A stretch of 64,000 bases of DNA, taken from Parafrankia irregularis (GTDB lineage Bacteria; Actinomycetota; Actinomycetes; Frankiales; Frankiaceae). The position numbers and the translations under genes were made by a program. Positions 1 through 11,100 of this stretch are shown here, one piece after another. The stretch lies in assembly GCF_001536285.1 (NCBI RefSeq), contig NZ_FAOZ01000010.1, forward strand, positions 62,001 to 126,000. Reading direction: 5' to 3'. The notes beneath the pieces were generated by a model. That model was not told the origin of the DNA and searched no databases. It saw only the letters and a list, made by a program, of their open reading frames with translations. How positions within the stretch are numbered: the first letter of the stretch is position 1; each line of letters opens with the position of its first letter.

Positions 1-56
1 GCCCGCGCCGACCGGGGTCGGAGTTCGGCGACGCCACATTCATCAGGGGAGGTGCT

Positions 57-875
57 GTGCTTCTTGCCGGGAAGCTGGTTGTGGTCACTGGCGGCGGGAG
101 TGGCATAGGTGCGGCGCTGGCCGTACGGGCTGCCGCGGAGGGCGCCAGCACCGTCGTGGTTTCCGATGTCAACCTGGCCGCGGCGAAACGAGTGGCCGAG
201 ATTGCGGCAGCACAGGGCTGTCGAACGGAGGCCGTCCGCGTGGATGTCGCGGACCGGGCGGACATCGACAGCCTCATCCGCTGCACCGAAAAGGATTTCG
301 GCCCTGTCGACGTGTTCTGCTCCAACGCCGGGATAGCCGTCGGTGCCGGCCTGGAAGCCCGGCCGCGCCAGTGGGCCGGGACCTGGTCCGTGAACGTCAT
401 GGCTCACGTCCATGTCGCGCAGGCACTGCTCCCAGCCATGGTGGACCGCGGCTCGGGCGCATTGTTGATCACCGCTTCGGCCGCCGGGCTGCTTGGTCTC
501 CCGGGCGACGCCCCCTACTCCGTAACGAAGGCTGCCGCGGTTGCTCTGGCGGAATGGCTCGCACTCAGTTACGGCGGCCGGGGCGTTCAGATCAGCGCGC
601 TGTGCCCGCTGGGCGTCAACACGGACATGCTGAGGAACGGATTCGACTCCGGCCACCCGTCTGCGCGGGCGGTGGTGGCGAGCGCCCCGGTCCTGGAGCC
701 CGAGCAGGTCGCCCGTTGCGCCTTTCAGGGCCTGGCGGCCAACCGCTTTCTGATCACGCCTCATCACGAGGTTGACGCGGCCTTTACGGAGAAGGCCGCA
801 GACATCGACGAATGGCTGTCCGGAAGACGGGCATCCCTCTTCTCGGCTGCCAGCCGTACCAGTGGTGGTATCTAG
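57..875 (+). CDS. Short-chain dehydrogenase/reductase
   Basis: Predicted cytosolic NAD(P)-dependent oxidoreductase of 272 residues, normal length for a classical SDR. The Rossmann signature TGGGSGIG is at residues 11-18, SNAG near residue 90, and the catalytic YxxxK is Y154-SVT-K158, preceded by the serine of the ITASAAG segment. I chose the GTG at 57 because a GGGGAGG ribosome site lies just upstream; the protein then begins directly with the first beta strand. It is co-oriented with, and 139 bp upstream of, the synthase gene at 1015, so it may supply a carbonyl reduction to the same product. The substrate cannot be read from sequence. The family call is firm; the pathway link is inference from proximity. 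Confidence 0.9.
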   Translation: MLLAGKLVVVTGGGSGIGAALAVRAAAEGASTVVVSDVNLAAAKRVAEIAAAQGCRTEAVRVDVADRADIDSLIRCTEKDFGPVDVFCSNAGIAVGAGLEARPRQWAGTWSVNVMAHVHVAQALLPAMVDRGSGALLITASAAGLLGLPGDAPYSVTKAAAVALAEWLALSYGGRGVQISALCPLGVNTDMLRNGFDSGHPSARAVVASAPVLEPEQVARCAFQGLAANRFLITPHHEVDAAFTEKAADIDEWLSGRRASLFSAASRTSGGI

Positions 876-920
876 TTCCGACTGGCACCCTTCCCGATCA
901 CGATTCAGTCGCAGGAACCC

Positions 921-954
921 GATCTGATCTGCCTCGAGATCTGATCTGCCTCGA
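921..954. repeat. 17-bp perfect tandem duplication
   Basis: GATCTGATCTGCCTCGA occurs twice back to back (921-937 and 938-954) in the 139-bp gap between the dehydrogenase stop and the synthase GTG. It lies where a promoter or operator for the synthase operon would be expected. It could be a duplicated regulator site or a replication slip. Confidence 0.85.
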
Positions 955-1014
955 ACAACGCAGGCAGGAGCACCGGACTCGACCGGCTGACCCACGGACA
1001 CGAGGAAGTGACCT

Positions 1015-4000
1015 GTGAAATACGGCATGAAACACAGTCGAGACAGCGGATGCGACCAGATCGACAGGTCCCGGACAAATGTTCCGCGACGGGATCAGAT
1101 TATCGGAGTCAGTCCTTTCGGCCTACCAGATCCCAGACTGGTCGCCGCGGTCAGTGGCGCGGGAGCGCTGGGGGTGCTCGACCTCGGCCGCGACCCGACC
1201 AGGGCGGCCGCTGCGCTGCGTCTGACCTCACGGATTGCCGGTACCTCGTTCGGCATTCGCGTCTCCGAACCTGCACAGCTTTCCCGATATTACCTGGCCC
1301 AACACGAGGAAAAGATTGACACCGTGTTCTGGCCCGGCGATGCGCTGGCCGGCCCCGGTGGCAGGCGTCAGCTTGCCAGATTGAAGAAAGAGCTTCCCGA
1401 CACCCGGCTCCTGATCGAGATCACCAGCCTCAGTGAAGCGGCGACAGCGGTGGATGCGGGTGCCGACGGACTACTGGCACGGGGCAGCGAGGCCGGCGGT
1501 CGAATCGGCGAGCTCTCCTCCTTTGTCCTGCTGCAGCAGATTTTGGAAGCGGACCAGTTATGCCATGGAAGTTCCCCGCCGCCGGTGTGGTGCTGGGGCG
1601 GCGTGGGCTTACGGACGGCGGTGGCCGCGGTGGTCGGAGGCGCCGTCGGGGTGGTTCTGGATACCCAACTCGCCCTGCTCCGACAAGCCTCGACGCCGGC
1701 GCCCACCGCAGCCGCGCTGCGCAGGATGGACGGCACCGAGACCGTGACTGCCGGTGGTCATCGTGTCCACCAGTCGGCGGCTGCCAGGCGAACCAGGGGA
1801 AACGCTGAAAGCTGGCCCACCGAGGTGGTTGTCTCCAGCCTGGGCGGCGATGACCCCGACCTGCGGCTTCTGCCAGTGGGCGAGGACGTGTTCCTCGCCC
1901 GGGAGTTCGCCGCCCGGTTCGGGACGGTGGCAAAGGTGGTCCAGGCGATCCGTCAGGAGCTCGACACCACCGCGGACGCGGTGGGTCGCGGCGCCTCGGA
2001 TGCCGCCTTCTCCGGAGAGTCACCCCTGTGCCGCGCGCTGGGAATCACGAGGCCGGTCGCGCAGGGACCGATGACCAGGGTGAGTGACCGCCCCGGCTTT
2101 GCGCGACGGGTCGCGGATGACGGGGCTCTTCCCTTTCTCGCGCTTGCGTTGGCGAACGGAGAGCAGTCCCGCCAACTGCTGACCGAGACCCGAGATCTGC
2201 TTGGTGACCGGCCCTGGGGCGTCGGTCTGCTGGGGTTCGCTCCCGAGGACCTGCGCACGGCCCAACTGGAAGCCGTCCGCGATATCCGCCCTTCCTGTGT
2301 GATTGTCGCGGGTGGCCGGGCCACCCAGGCCACCGATCTTGAGAAAATCGGGATTCCTACTTTTCTGCACGTTCCTTCGCCGGTACTCCTCCGTCAGTAT
2401 CTGGCCGCTGGCTGCCGGCGCTTCGTCTTCGAAGGATCCGAGTGCGGTGGCCATGTCGGTCCGCGTGCAAGCTTCCCATTGTGGGAGGCTCAGATTTCGG
2501 TTCTCCTCGACCACGTCGGCGCGTCCTCGGCCGGTGTGGACCCGTCCACGGACATTCAGATCCTGTTCGCCGGCGGTGTGCACGATGCCCGTTCATCGGC
2601 AATGGTGGCCGCGATGGCGCGTCCGCTGATCGACCGCGGCGTCGGCGTTGGTGTGCTCATGGGCACGGCCTACCTGTTCACCGAGGAGGCCGTGGAACAC
2701 GGGGCCATCCAGGAGGAGTTTCAACACCAGGCGGTGGCGGCGGGAAGGACCGCGCTCCTGCGGACCGCCCCGGGCCATGTCACCCGCTGTGTGGAGAGCC
2801 CGTACGTTGACCGCTTCCGGGCCGAGAACAACGAGTTGCGTGCGCAGGGCCTGGCCGATGAGCAGATCTGGGAACGACTGGAGCAGCTGAACATCGGTCG
2901 GCTCAGGGTGGCCAGCAAGGGTCTGGAACGACGTGGCGACAGCCTGGTTCCGGTCGGCCGGGAGCAGCAGCGCGACGAGGGACTCTTCATGGCCGGGCAG
3001 GTCGCTGTCCTCCGGTCGACGACCACGACCGTCCGGATGCTCCACGAGAGCGTCACCGAAGGCGCACGCCAGTACCTCCACGACCAGGCTCGCCGGCTGC
3101 GGGCGGAATACAGTCCGACGGACCCGCCGACGACCCTCGGTGCTGGACCGCTGGACATCGCGGTCGTCGGAATGGCGTGCGTCCTGCCGGGCGCACCCGA
3201 CGTGGCCACCTACTGGTCCAATGTGGTTGCCGGCAGGGATTCCGTGACGCCTGTTCCAGCGGACCGCTGGGACACCGAGATCTATTTCGACCCGGAGGCC
3301 AGTGGGCCGAGCGGGGAGAGAACCCGCTCGAAATGGGGCGGCTTCCTGCCGCGGATCCCCTTCGATCCCCTGCGCTACGGAATCCCGCCCTCCGCGTTGG
3401 CGAGCATCGAACCGGTCCAGGTCCTTGCGCTGGAAACCGCGCGCCGTGCCCTCGAGGACGCCGGGCTGGACACGGACGAGGTAGATCACACACGGACCGG
3501 AGTGGTCTTCGGAACTGAGCCCAACAGTGATTTTTCCGCGGCGCTGACCCTGCGTGCGCTGCTGCCGGCATATTTCGGAGAGGTACCCGCGGAGCTCGAC
3601 GATCTACTTCCCCGTGTGACGCCCGAGACCTTCACCGGCATTCTCGGCAACATCATTGCCAGCCGGATCTCGAACAGGCTCGACCTGGGTGGGCCGGCCT
3701 ATACCGTGGACGCCGCCTGTGCCTCGTCCCTGGCCGCGCTGGACATGGCCTGCAAGGAACTTCGGTTCGGCAGCGCCGACGTGATGATCTGCGGTGGCGC
3801 CGACCTGCACAACGGCATCTTCGACTATCTGATGTTCTCCTCGGTGGGCGCGCTCTCGCCGACCGGTCGAGCCAGGCCCTTCGCCGCCGAGGCGGATGGA
3901 ACGACCCTGGGCGAAGGGGTCGCCTGCGTCGTTCTGAAGCGGCTCGCCGACGCCGAACGTGATGGTGACCGCGTGTACGCCGTGATCAAGGGGGTCGGCG

Positions 4001-7000
4001 CGGCCAGCGACGGGCGTTCGCTCGGCCTCACCGCCCCGCGCCCGCAGGGCCAGCGGCTGGCGCTCGACCGTGCGTACCGCGCGGCCGACGTCTCACCCGC
4101 CCAGGTGGGTCTGGTCGAGGCCCACGGAACCGGGACGGTTCTCGGCGACCGCACCGAGATCGATGCCCTCACGGAGGTGTTCACCGAGGCTGGGGCCGCC
4201 GCCGGCTCCTGCGCCCTGGGGTCCGTCAAATCCCAGATCGGGCATACCAAGACCGCGGCTGCCCTCGCCTCCCTCGTGAAGGTCTCCCTGGCGCTACATC
4301 ACGGAGTCCTGCCACCGACCCTGCACATCAGTGCGCCCAACCCGGCATGGGCTCCCGACGTCAGCCCGTTCGTCTTCTCCGACACGGCACGGCCCTGGTC
4401 CCCGCCGGCGTCCGAACGGGTCGCCGGGATCAGTGCCTTCGGCTTCGGCGGGGCGAACTACCACGCCGTGCTCACCGGCCACCCGGGTGCGGTGGACTCC
4501 CGGCACGCCCTCGACGAGTGGCCGGCTGAGCTGCTGCTGTTCCGGGGCGCTGACCTGGCGGCGGCGCTACGCGCCGTCTCGGAGCTGCGCAACCTGCTGA
4601 CCAAGAACGACGCCCAGGGCCGGCCATGGCCGCTGCGTGACATTGCCGCCACCGCGGCGGTCACCCAGGCCCGACAGGGTCGGGTCCAGATCGCCGTCGT
4701 CGCCCGGGACCTCGATGACTGCGCACGTCTGCTGGAGCTGGCGGCGAGCGGCGGATCGGACCCACGCGGCGGGTTGTTCGTGGCGGACGGATCGCTCCCC
4801 GACGGGCCGCCCTCCGGCAAGGTGGCCGTGCTCTTCCCGGGGCAGGGAAGCCAGCGGCCGGGCATGCTCGGCGAGCTGTTCGTGGCATTCCCCGAGCTGC
4901 GGGACTATCTGCGGCTGGGGCAGGCGTGGGAGGGCACCATCCTGCCGCCCTCGCACTTCGACGCGGCGCAAGGCGCGGCGGCAGACGCGGCGGAGCGGCT
5001 GAAGGACACCCGGATCGCGCAGCCCGCGCTCGGCGTCGCCGGTCTCGGGATGTACCACCTGCTGTCCCGGCTGGGCCTGACACCGGACCTGGCGGCCGGC
5101 CACAGCTACGGCGAGCTGGTGGCGCTCTGTGTGGCGGGCGCCTTCGACGCCGAGACCCTGCTCGAACTCTCCGCCGCGCGGGGCGAGGCGATCATCGCCG
5201 CCGTCAGCGGACACCCGGCCGCCGAGGGCGCAGAGCCCGACCAGAGCGCAGTGCCCGACCAGGGCGCGATGGCCGCCGTCCGCGCCACCGTCACAGCCGT
5301 GACGTCGGTGCTGGCCGCCGACCAGCTCGCTGGCAGGGTGGTCCTCGCCAACCACAACGGTCCCGACCAGGTCGTGATCTCCGGGCCGACAGCGGATGTC
5401 GAGACGGCGATCAGGCTCCTGCGCGAGGCCGGGCACAGTGCTGTCCGGCTGCCCGTCGCGTGCGCCTTCCACAGCCCGCTCGTCGCTGACGCGGGCAAGG
5501 TCTTCGCCGCAGCGCTGAAGCAGGCCCGCGTCACCGCCCCCGGGCTCCCTGTCTGGTCGAACCGGACGGCTGCCCCCTACCCGGCCGCGGACGGGACCGG
5601 CGACGCCGTGCGGGTCGAGCTCGGCGCACAGATCGCGGCGCCGGTGCGGTTCGTGGAACAGATCGAGGCGATGTACGCCGCGGGCGCGCGGGTGTTCGTG
5701 GAAGCCGGACCCGGCCGGGTGCTCACCGGCCTGGTCACCTCGATCCTCGCCGACCGGCCGCACGTGGCGGTGGCCTGCGACGGGCGTCGGGGTGGGCTGA
5801 CCGGCTTCCTGGACGCGGTCGGCGCGCTCGCCGTCGCGGGCGTGCCCCTGCGCACGGACTGGCTGGTCGACGGCCGCGACGCGGTCGACCGCACCGCGAC
5901 GTTGCCCCCTGACCGCCACCGGTGGAGCGTCGACGGGCGCAGCATCTGCCTCGCGGACGGGAAGCCGGTGCCCGGCGGCCTGGTCCCCGCCCGGCGAGTC
6001 CAGCTGTCCCCGAGCGGCACGCCCGCCGCCGCGTTCCCCGTCGCGCCCGGCGCGCCCGCCGCGCCCGCGCCTGGGGCTCTGGTCAGCCAGTTCCTGCAGA
6101 CCGCCCGGGACAACCTCGCCGGCCAACGGGACGTGTTGCTGTCCTACCTAGGCGTGGATTCCGCGCCGGCTCCGCGGAGCCGTAGCCGCACCGAGCTTCC
6201 GCCCGCTCCAGCGCTGCACGACCAGACCGTCGCAAGCCCTGGCACCAGCGGAACGCCGTGGGCCGCCGCGACGACGACACCAGCCGTGGCACCAGCCGCG
6301 GTGCCGGTGCAGGCAGCCGTGCCAGTGCCAGTGCCGGTGGCGGTGGCGGTGGCGGTGGCGGTGGCGCCGGATGTCACGACGGCCGTGGTCAATGTCATCG
6401 CCGACGGCACCGGCTACCCACCGGACATGATCGAGATCGACCTCGATCTCGAGACCGACCTGTCGGTGAACTCCCTCAAGCGCACCGAACTCGCCGGCAG
6501 GCTCTCGGAGCAGTTCGGGTTCGCCGACCGCAGCGGCGGCGTCGACGAACTGAGCCGCCTGCGCACCGTTCGCGGCATCGTCTCCTGGATCACCGACCAG
6601 ACCCCCGCACCGTCCGCGCCCCCTCCCCCTCCCACGATCCAGACCGATCCCCCCGGCAGGGCGCGCGGCAGGAGCCCACAGCGCTTCATGCTCACGCGAC
6701 AGCCGTCGCCGGCGGCACCGGGCCAGCCTGATCTGGCCGGAACCTCCTGGGTGGTGATCGGGCGCGGCCCCGAGCCGGCCATCGAGACCTCCGTCGCGGG
6801 TCGGCTGGTCGAACTCGGTGCGCGGGTCAGTTCCCGGGTGGGCGAGGACCTCGACGCCGCCGACCTGAGCGCGTTCGACGGCGTCCTGTACCTGGCCGGG
6901 TGGGGCGGCGACCTGGGCGGGCCGGAGCTGCCGGGCGCCTTCGGATCGCTGCGTGGCGCGCTCCGCGGGCGCCTGCGCTGGCTGCTGGCCGTGGCACCCA

Positions 7001-8133
7001 CCGGCAGCACCCGCACGGCGGGCCTGCGCGGGCTGTTCCGCACGATCAGCCGGGAGTACCCGGCGATCGCCGTCCGGCTGCTGGAGGCCGGGCCGGACGC
7101 GGTGCCGAGGCTCGCGGATCTCGTGGTGGCCGAACTGAACGAGCCTCCGGGACCGGCCGCGGTCGTCTTCCACGACGGGGCGCGGCGCGAGACCGAGGCG
7201 CTGACGGCGGTCAGTGCCGGGCCGATGGCGTCGGTCGGTGCGGGGCCCGCCGACGACGGCGCGGCCGAGGCCGCCGCGCTCGGCCTGGACCGGGACGCCG
7301 TCGTCATCCTCATCGGCGGGGCCCGGGGCATCACGGCGGGCTTCACGACGCTGCTCGCGGGCGCCGGCCGATGCCATCTCGAGCTCGCCGGCAGCACCCC
7401 CGCGCCGGCGGACGACGAGGACCCGCGGCTGGCGGCGGCGGTCGACCAGCAGGCGCTGATCAGGATCCTGAGTGGCCTGGGGCAGGAGAGCCCGGGCAAG
7501 GTGGCCCGCAGGGCACGACTGGTGCTGGCGCAGCGGGAGATCCGGGCCACGTTGGCCGAGGTCGACGCCCGCGGCGGGCAGGCCCAATACCACCGGCTCG
7601 ACGTCCTGGACACCGAGGCGGTCCATCAGTTCATCAAGCAGGTCCACGCCCGTCACGGCCGGATCGACGCGGTCGTCTACTCCGCCGGGATCATCGCCGA
7701 TCGACTGATCGCGGACAAGGAACCCGAGGAGTTCCGACGGGTCTACGAGACCAAGGTCACCGGTGCCCGCACGGTGCTCGCGGCGCTGGGCGAGCTTCCC
7801 TTCCCGCCGCGGGCGGTGGTGTTCTTCGGCAGCGTCGCCGGCGCGCTCGGCAACCGAGGCCAGAGTGACTACGCCGCCGCCAACGACGCGCTCGAGACGC
7901 TGGGCGCGGACTGGCAGGCCCGAACCGGCCTGCGGGCGCTCACGGTCCACTGGGGCCCCTGGGCTCCGGACCCGCGGCACCCCGGAATGGTCAGCTCCGA
8001 CCTGGAGAAGGACTTCGCCCGGCGCGGCGTGGACCTGATCGACCCCGACGAGGGCCACCGAAGCCTCCTGCGGGAGCTGGCCTGGGGGCCTCGTGACATC
8101 TGCGGTGTCGTGTACACGGCTTCCGGCTGGTAG
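1015..8133 (+). CDS. Multidomain synthase: flavin barrel (NMO/PfaD-like)-KS-AT-ACP-KR
   Basis: Iterative fatty-acid/polyketide-type synthase of 2372 residues. Order: a degenerate TIM-barrel-like half (about 26-250), a nitronate-monooxygenase/PfaD-like FMN barrel (about 335-650, with the family ECGGHVG motif near 477-483), KS (about 712-1165; C902 in DAACASS, H1037 in EAHGTGT, H1077 in QIGHTK, all present), AT (about 1270-1595; S1364 in GHSYGE, CAFHS later), an Ala/Pro/Val linker, one ACP (about 1785-1862; S1820 in VNSLKR) and KR (about 2090-2372; GGARGITAG, FGS and SDYAAAN). The PfaD-type barrel would be an enoyl reductase in cis. KR and ACP resemble PUFA synthase (PfaA) domains. The GTG start follows GAGGAAG. 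Only three bases separate it from the next gene. No thioesterase or PPTase domain is present here. Confidence 0.9.
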   Translation: MKYGMKHSRDSGCDQIDRSRTNVPRRDQIIGVSPFGLPDPRLVAAVSGAGALGVLDLGRDPTRAAAALRLTSRIAGTSFGIRVSEPAQLSRYYLAQHEEKIDTVFWPGDALAGPGGRRQLARLKKELPDTRLLIEITSLSEAATAVDAGADGLLARGSEAGGRIGELSSFVLLQQILEADQLCHGSSPPPVWCWGGVGLRTAVAAVVGGAVGVVLDTQLALLRQASTPAPTAAALRRMDGTETVTAGGHRVHQSAAARRTRGNAESWPTEVVVSSLGGDDPDLRLLPVGEDVFLAREFAARFGTVAKVVQAIRQELDTTADAVGRGASDAAFSGESPLCRALGITRPVAQGPMTRVSDRPGFARRVADDGALPFLALALANGEQSRQLLTETRDLLGDRPWGVGLLGFAPEDLRTAQLEAVRDIRPSCVIVAGGRATQATDLEKIGIPTFLHVPSPVLLRQYLAAGCRRFVFEGSECGGHVGPRASFPLWEAQISVLLDHVGASSAGVDPSTDIQILFAGGVHDARSSAMVAAMARPLIDRGVGVGVLMGTAYLFTEEAVEHGAIQEEFQHQAVAAGRTALLRTAPGHVTRCVESPYVDRFRAENNELRAQGLADEQIWERLEQLNIGRLRVASKGLERRGDSLVPVGREQQRDEGLFMAGQVAVLRSTTTTVRMLHESVTEGARQYLHDQARRLRAEYSPTDPPTTLGAGPLDIAVVGMACVLPGAPDVATYWSNVVAGRDSVTPVPADRWDTEIYFDPEASGPSGERTRSKWGGFLPRIPFDPLRYGIPPSALASIEPVQVLALETARRALEDAGLDTDEVDHTRTGVVFGTEPNSDFSAALTLRALLPAYFGEVPAELDDLLPRVTPETFTGILGNIIASRISNRLDLGGPAYTVDAACASSLAALDMACKELRFGSADVMICGGADLHNGIFDYLMFSSVGALSPTGRARPFAAEADGTTLGEGVACVVLKRLADAERDGDRVYAVIKGVGAASDGRSLGLTAPRPQGQRLALDRAYRAADVSPAQVGLVEAHGTGTVLGDRTEIDALTEVFTEAGAAAGSCALGSVKSQIGHTKTAAALASLVKVSLALHHGVLPPTLHISAPNPAWAPDVSPFVFSDTARPWSPPASERVAGISAFGFGGANYHAVLTGHPGAVDSRHALDEWPAELLLFRGADLAAALRAVSELRNLLTKNDAQGRPWPLRDIAATAAVTQARQGRVQIAVVARDLDDCARLLELAASGGSDPRGGLFVADGSLPDGPPSGKVAVLFPGQGSQRPGMLGELFVAFPELRDYLRLGQAWEGTILPPSHFDAAQGAAADAAERLKDTRIAQPALGVAGLGMYHLLSRLGLTPDLAAGHSYGELVALCVAGAFDAETLLELSAARGEAIIAAVSGHPAAEGAEPDQSAVPDQGAMAAVRATVTAVTSVLAADQLAGRVVLANHNGPDQVVISGPTADVETAIRLLREAGHSAVRLPVACAFHSPLVADAGKVFAAALKQARVTAPGLPVWSNRTAAPYPAADGTGDAVRVELGAQIAAPVRFVEQIEAMYAAGARVFVEAGPGRVLTGLVTSILADRPHVAVACDGRRGGLTGFLDAVGALAVAGVPLRTDWLVDGRDAVDRTATLPPDRHRWSVDGRSICLADGKPVPGGLVPARRVQLSPSGTPAAAFPVAPGAPAAPAPGALVSQFLQTARDNLAGQRDVLLSYLGVDSAPAPRSRSRTELPPAPALHDQTVASPGTSGTPWAAATTTPAVAPAAVPVQAAVPVPVPVAVAVAVAVAPDVTTAVVNVIADGTGYPPDMIEIDLDLETDLSVNSLKRTELAGRLSEQFGFADRSGGVDELSRLRTVRGIVSWITDQTPAPSAPPPPPTIQTDPPGRARGRSPQRFMLTRQPSPAAPGQPDLAGTSWVVIGRGPEPAIETSVAGRLVELGARVSSRVGEDLDAADLSAFDGVLYLAGWGGDLGGPELPGAFGSLRGALRGRLRWLLAVAPTGSTRTAGLRGLFRTISREYPAIAVRLLEAGPDAVPRLADLVVAELNEPPGPAAVVFHDGARRETEALTAVSAGPMASVGAGPADDGAAEAAALGLDRDAVVILIGGARGITAGFTTLLAGAGRCHLELAGSTPAPADDEDPRLAAAVDQQALIRILSGLGQESPGKVARRARLVLAQREIRATLAEVDARGGQAQYHRLDVLDTEAVHQFIKQVHARHGRIDAVVYSAGIIADRLIADKEPEEFRRVYETKVTGARTVLAALGELPFPPRAVVFFGSVAGALGNRGQSDYAAANDALETLGADWQARTGLRALTVHWGPWAPDPRHPGMVSSDLEKDFARRGVDLIDPDEGHRSLLRELAWGPRDICGVVYTASGW

Positions 8134-8136
8134 GCG

Positions 8137-11100
8137 ATGTCCACTTCTTCGACGTCCACTTCTTCGACGCCCACAGCCGCGACACCCACAGCCGCCACGC
8201 CTCCGGGCGCCTCGTCCGACTGGCGGCAGCCGCCGATCGCGGTGGTCGGCATGGCGGTGCTCCTGCCCGGAGCCCCGGACCTGGACACCTACTGGCGGAA
8301 CCTGCTCGCCGGCGCGGACGCCATCACCGAGGTGCCGCCGAACCGCTGGGATCCGGCACTCTACGACCCGCGGGGAGCGACCGGCAGGCCGAGCGCCGAC
8401 AGGATCTACTGCCGGCGCGGCGGGTTCGTCGACGAGTTCGCCCACGCCGATCCGCTCCGCTTCGGCATTCCGCCGCACGAGGTGGGGAGCATCGAGCCCG
8501 ACCAGCTCATCGCGCTGCGCGTCGCGGCGGCCGCGATCGACGATGCCGGTGGCATCGAACGGCTGGGCGATCTGCGACAGACCGGCGTCGTGCTCGGCCG
8601 CGGCGGGTACCTCAGCCCCGGCTTCGTCCGTCTCAATCATCGGGTACGAACCGCCCGCCACCTGGTCGACACGGTCAGCGCCCTGCTACCCGACCTCGAC
8701 GGTGATGATCTCGAGAGGATCCGCGCGGCGTTCCTCGAGCCGCTCGGCCCCGAGGTGCCGGAGGCGGCCATGGGCATCGTCCCGAATCTGGCCGCCTCCC
8801 GGATCGCCAACAGGCTGAATCTCGGCGGCCCGGCGTTCACCGTCGACGCGGCCTGCGCCTCCTCGCTGGTCGCCGTGGACAGCGCTGTGTCCGCGCTGGC
8901 TTCGGGGCGGTGCGACACGATGCTGGCCGGCGGCGTCCACCACTGTCATGACATCACCTTGTGGAGCGTGTTCACGCAGCTGCGGGCCTTGTCGAGGACC
9001 CAGCGCAGTCAGCCGTTCGACCGGAACGCGGACGGGCTTCTCATCGGCGAGGGCACCGGGATGGTCGTCCTGCGGCGGCTGGCCGACGCGCGGCGGGACG
9101 GGAACCGGATCTACGCGGTGATCCGCGGCACCGGCGTGTCGAGTGACGGGCGCGGCGGCGGGCTGGTCAGTCCCGATCCGGCCGGGCAGGCGGCCGCCAT
9201 CGAACGGGCCTGGGACGCCGCCGGCCTCGACCCACGCGCCGCCGACGCGGTGGGCCTGATGGAAGCCCACGGGACGGGCACCCCGACCGGGGATGAGGCC
9301 GAGCTGGCAACCCTGGCCCAGGTCTTCGGTGGGCCCGTCGACGGTGATCCGGACGAGACCCGGCCCGCCGCCCTCGGCTCGGTCAAGGCGATGATCGGGC
9401 ACACCATGGCGGCCGCCGGCATCGCCGGACTGGTGAAGGCCGTGCTGGCGCTGCACCACCGGGTCCTGCTGCCGGCGGTGAACTGCGCCGAGCCGCATCC
9501 GGCGCTCACCACCACCCGCTTTCGGCTGTTGTCCGCCCCGGTGCCGTGGGAATCCGCGGGCGTGCGCCGTGCCGGGGTCAACGCGTTCGGGTTCGGCGGT
9601 ACCAACGCGCACGTGGTGCTGGAGGAGTCCCCCGTCGCCGCGCCGCCCGCTCCGGACCCGGCCCCAGGCACGAGCCCGCGGGCGAGGGCGAGCCTTCTCA
9701 GCGCGGTGGCCGAGCCCGAGGTGGTCCTGAGACTGGCCGCGGCGACACCGGACGAGCTGGCGGTCATGCTCGAGGTCGAGGACGAGACGCTGCGGCGCGA
9801 CGCGGTGGGCACGCCCGCCTTCACCGGCGTCGGGGCACGGCTCGGTCTGGTGAACCCGACCCCGCGACGACTCGCCGCCGCCCGCCACGCGGTCGGCGGT
9901 ATGCGCCTGGGGACGTGGCAGGCGTGGCGCGGCCGCGGCGAGGTCTGGGCCAGCGCGGAACCGCTGTCAGAGGGGCCCAACGCCGGCCGTACCGCGTTCG
10001 TCTTCCCCGGGCTCGAACCGGAGTTCTCGCCACAGATCCACGATGTCGCCGACCGTTTCGGGTTCTCCCTGCCGCCGGACCTCTCCGCGGCGGCACTGGG
10101 CACCCACGGTACGAGCGTCCTGCTGGTCAGCCGGGTGCTCGACCGGGTGCTACGGCGGATGCGCATCGAGCCCGACGCCCTCGCCGGGCACAGCATCGGC
10201 GAGTGGAGCGCGATGTTCGCCGCCGGAATGTTCGACGAAAGCGAGGCTGACGCCAGCGTCTTCGCCGCCGATCCGTACGACGGGGACGTTCCGCAGGTCG
10301 ACTACGCCTCGCTGGCCTGCTCGAGCGACGATGCCCGGAAGTTCATCGCCGACTTTCCGGACGTGGTCCTCTCGCACGACAACGCACCGCTCAGCACGGT
10401 TGTGTGTGGCCCGCCGGCGGCGATCGAGCGACTCGCCGACCGGCTGCGGCGGAAGAACGTCGTCGTCCAGATAATGCCTTTCCGCTCGGGCTTCCACACG
10501 CCCATGCTGCGGCCCTATCTGCCGGCGCTGCAGGCACGGACGGATCGCCTCCGTATTCGCCAGGCGGCGCGGGTGGAGCTGTGGTCGGCGACCACTGGCG
10601 CGCCGTACCCCGCCGATCTGACGGCGGTCCGTGAGCTGTTCATCCGCCATCTGGTCGAGCCCGTTCTGTTCAGGCAGACGATCGAGGCCATGTACGCGGC
10701 TGGCGTCCGGGTGTTCATCCAGGTCGGACCGGGCAGGCTGGGTGGGCTGATCGACGGGGTGCTGGAGGACCGGCGGCATCTGACCATTCCGGCGAACTCC
10801 GCCCACCGGGACGGGATCGGCCAGCTCCGCCGAGTCGCGGTGGCCCTCTGGGTCGAACACGGGAACCCCGACTTCGCTGTGCTGGACGGACCGGCGGGTG
10901 CGTCTGTCCCGGGTGGTCGAACCGCCCAGGTACGGCTCGCCCTGGGTGCGGAGGTCGCCGCCGTCGACCCGACGCGGCTGCCGCGCGTCGGGCCACCCAC
11001 GGCCGGGCTGGGGCAGCCCGCGACGGCGATGGCCGGGCACCCGCTGGCGGCCTGGGCGGACCGGGATCCGATGGCCAGACAGATCCTGGACCTGATCACC

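Noticed and set aside
6148-8661. Long - strand frame of about 837 codons opposite the synthase
   Set aside because: It covers clear KR and KS coding sequence of the + strand and shows no domain of its own.
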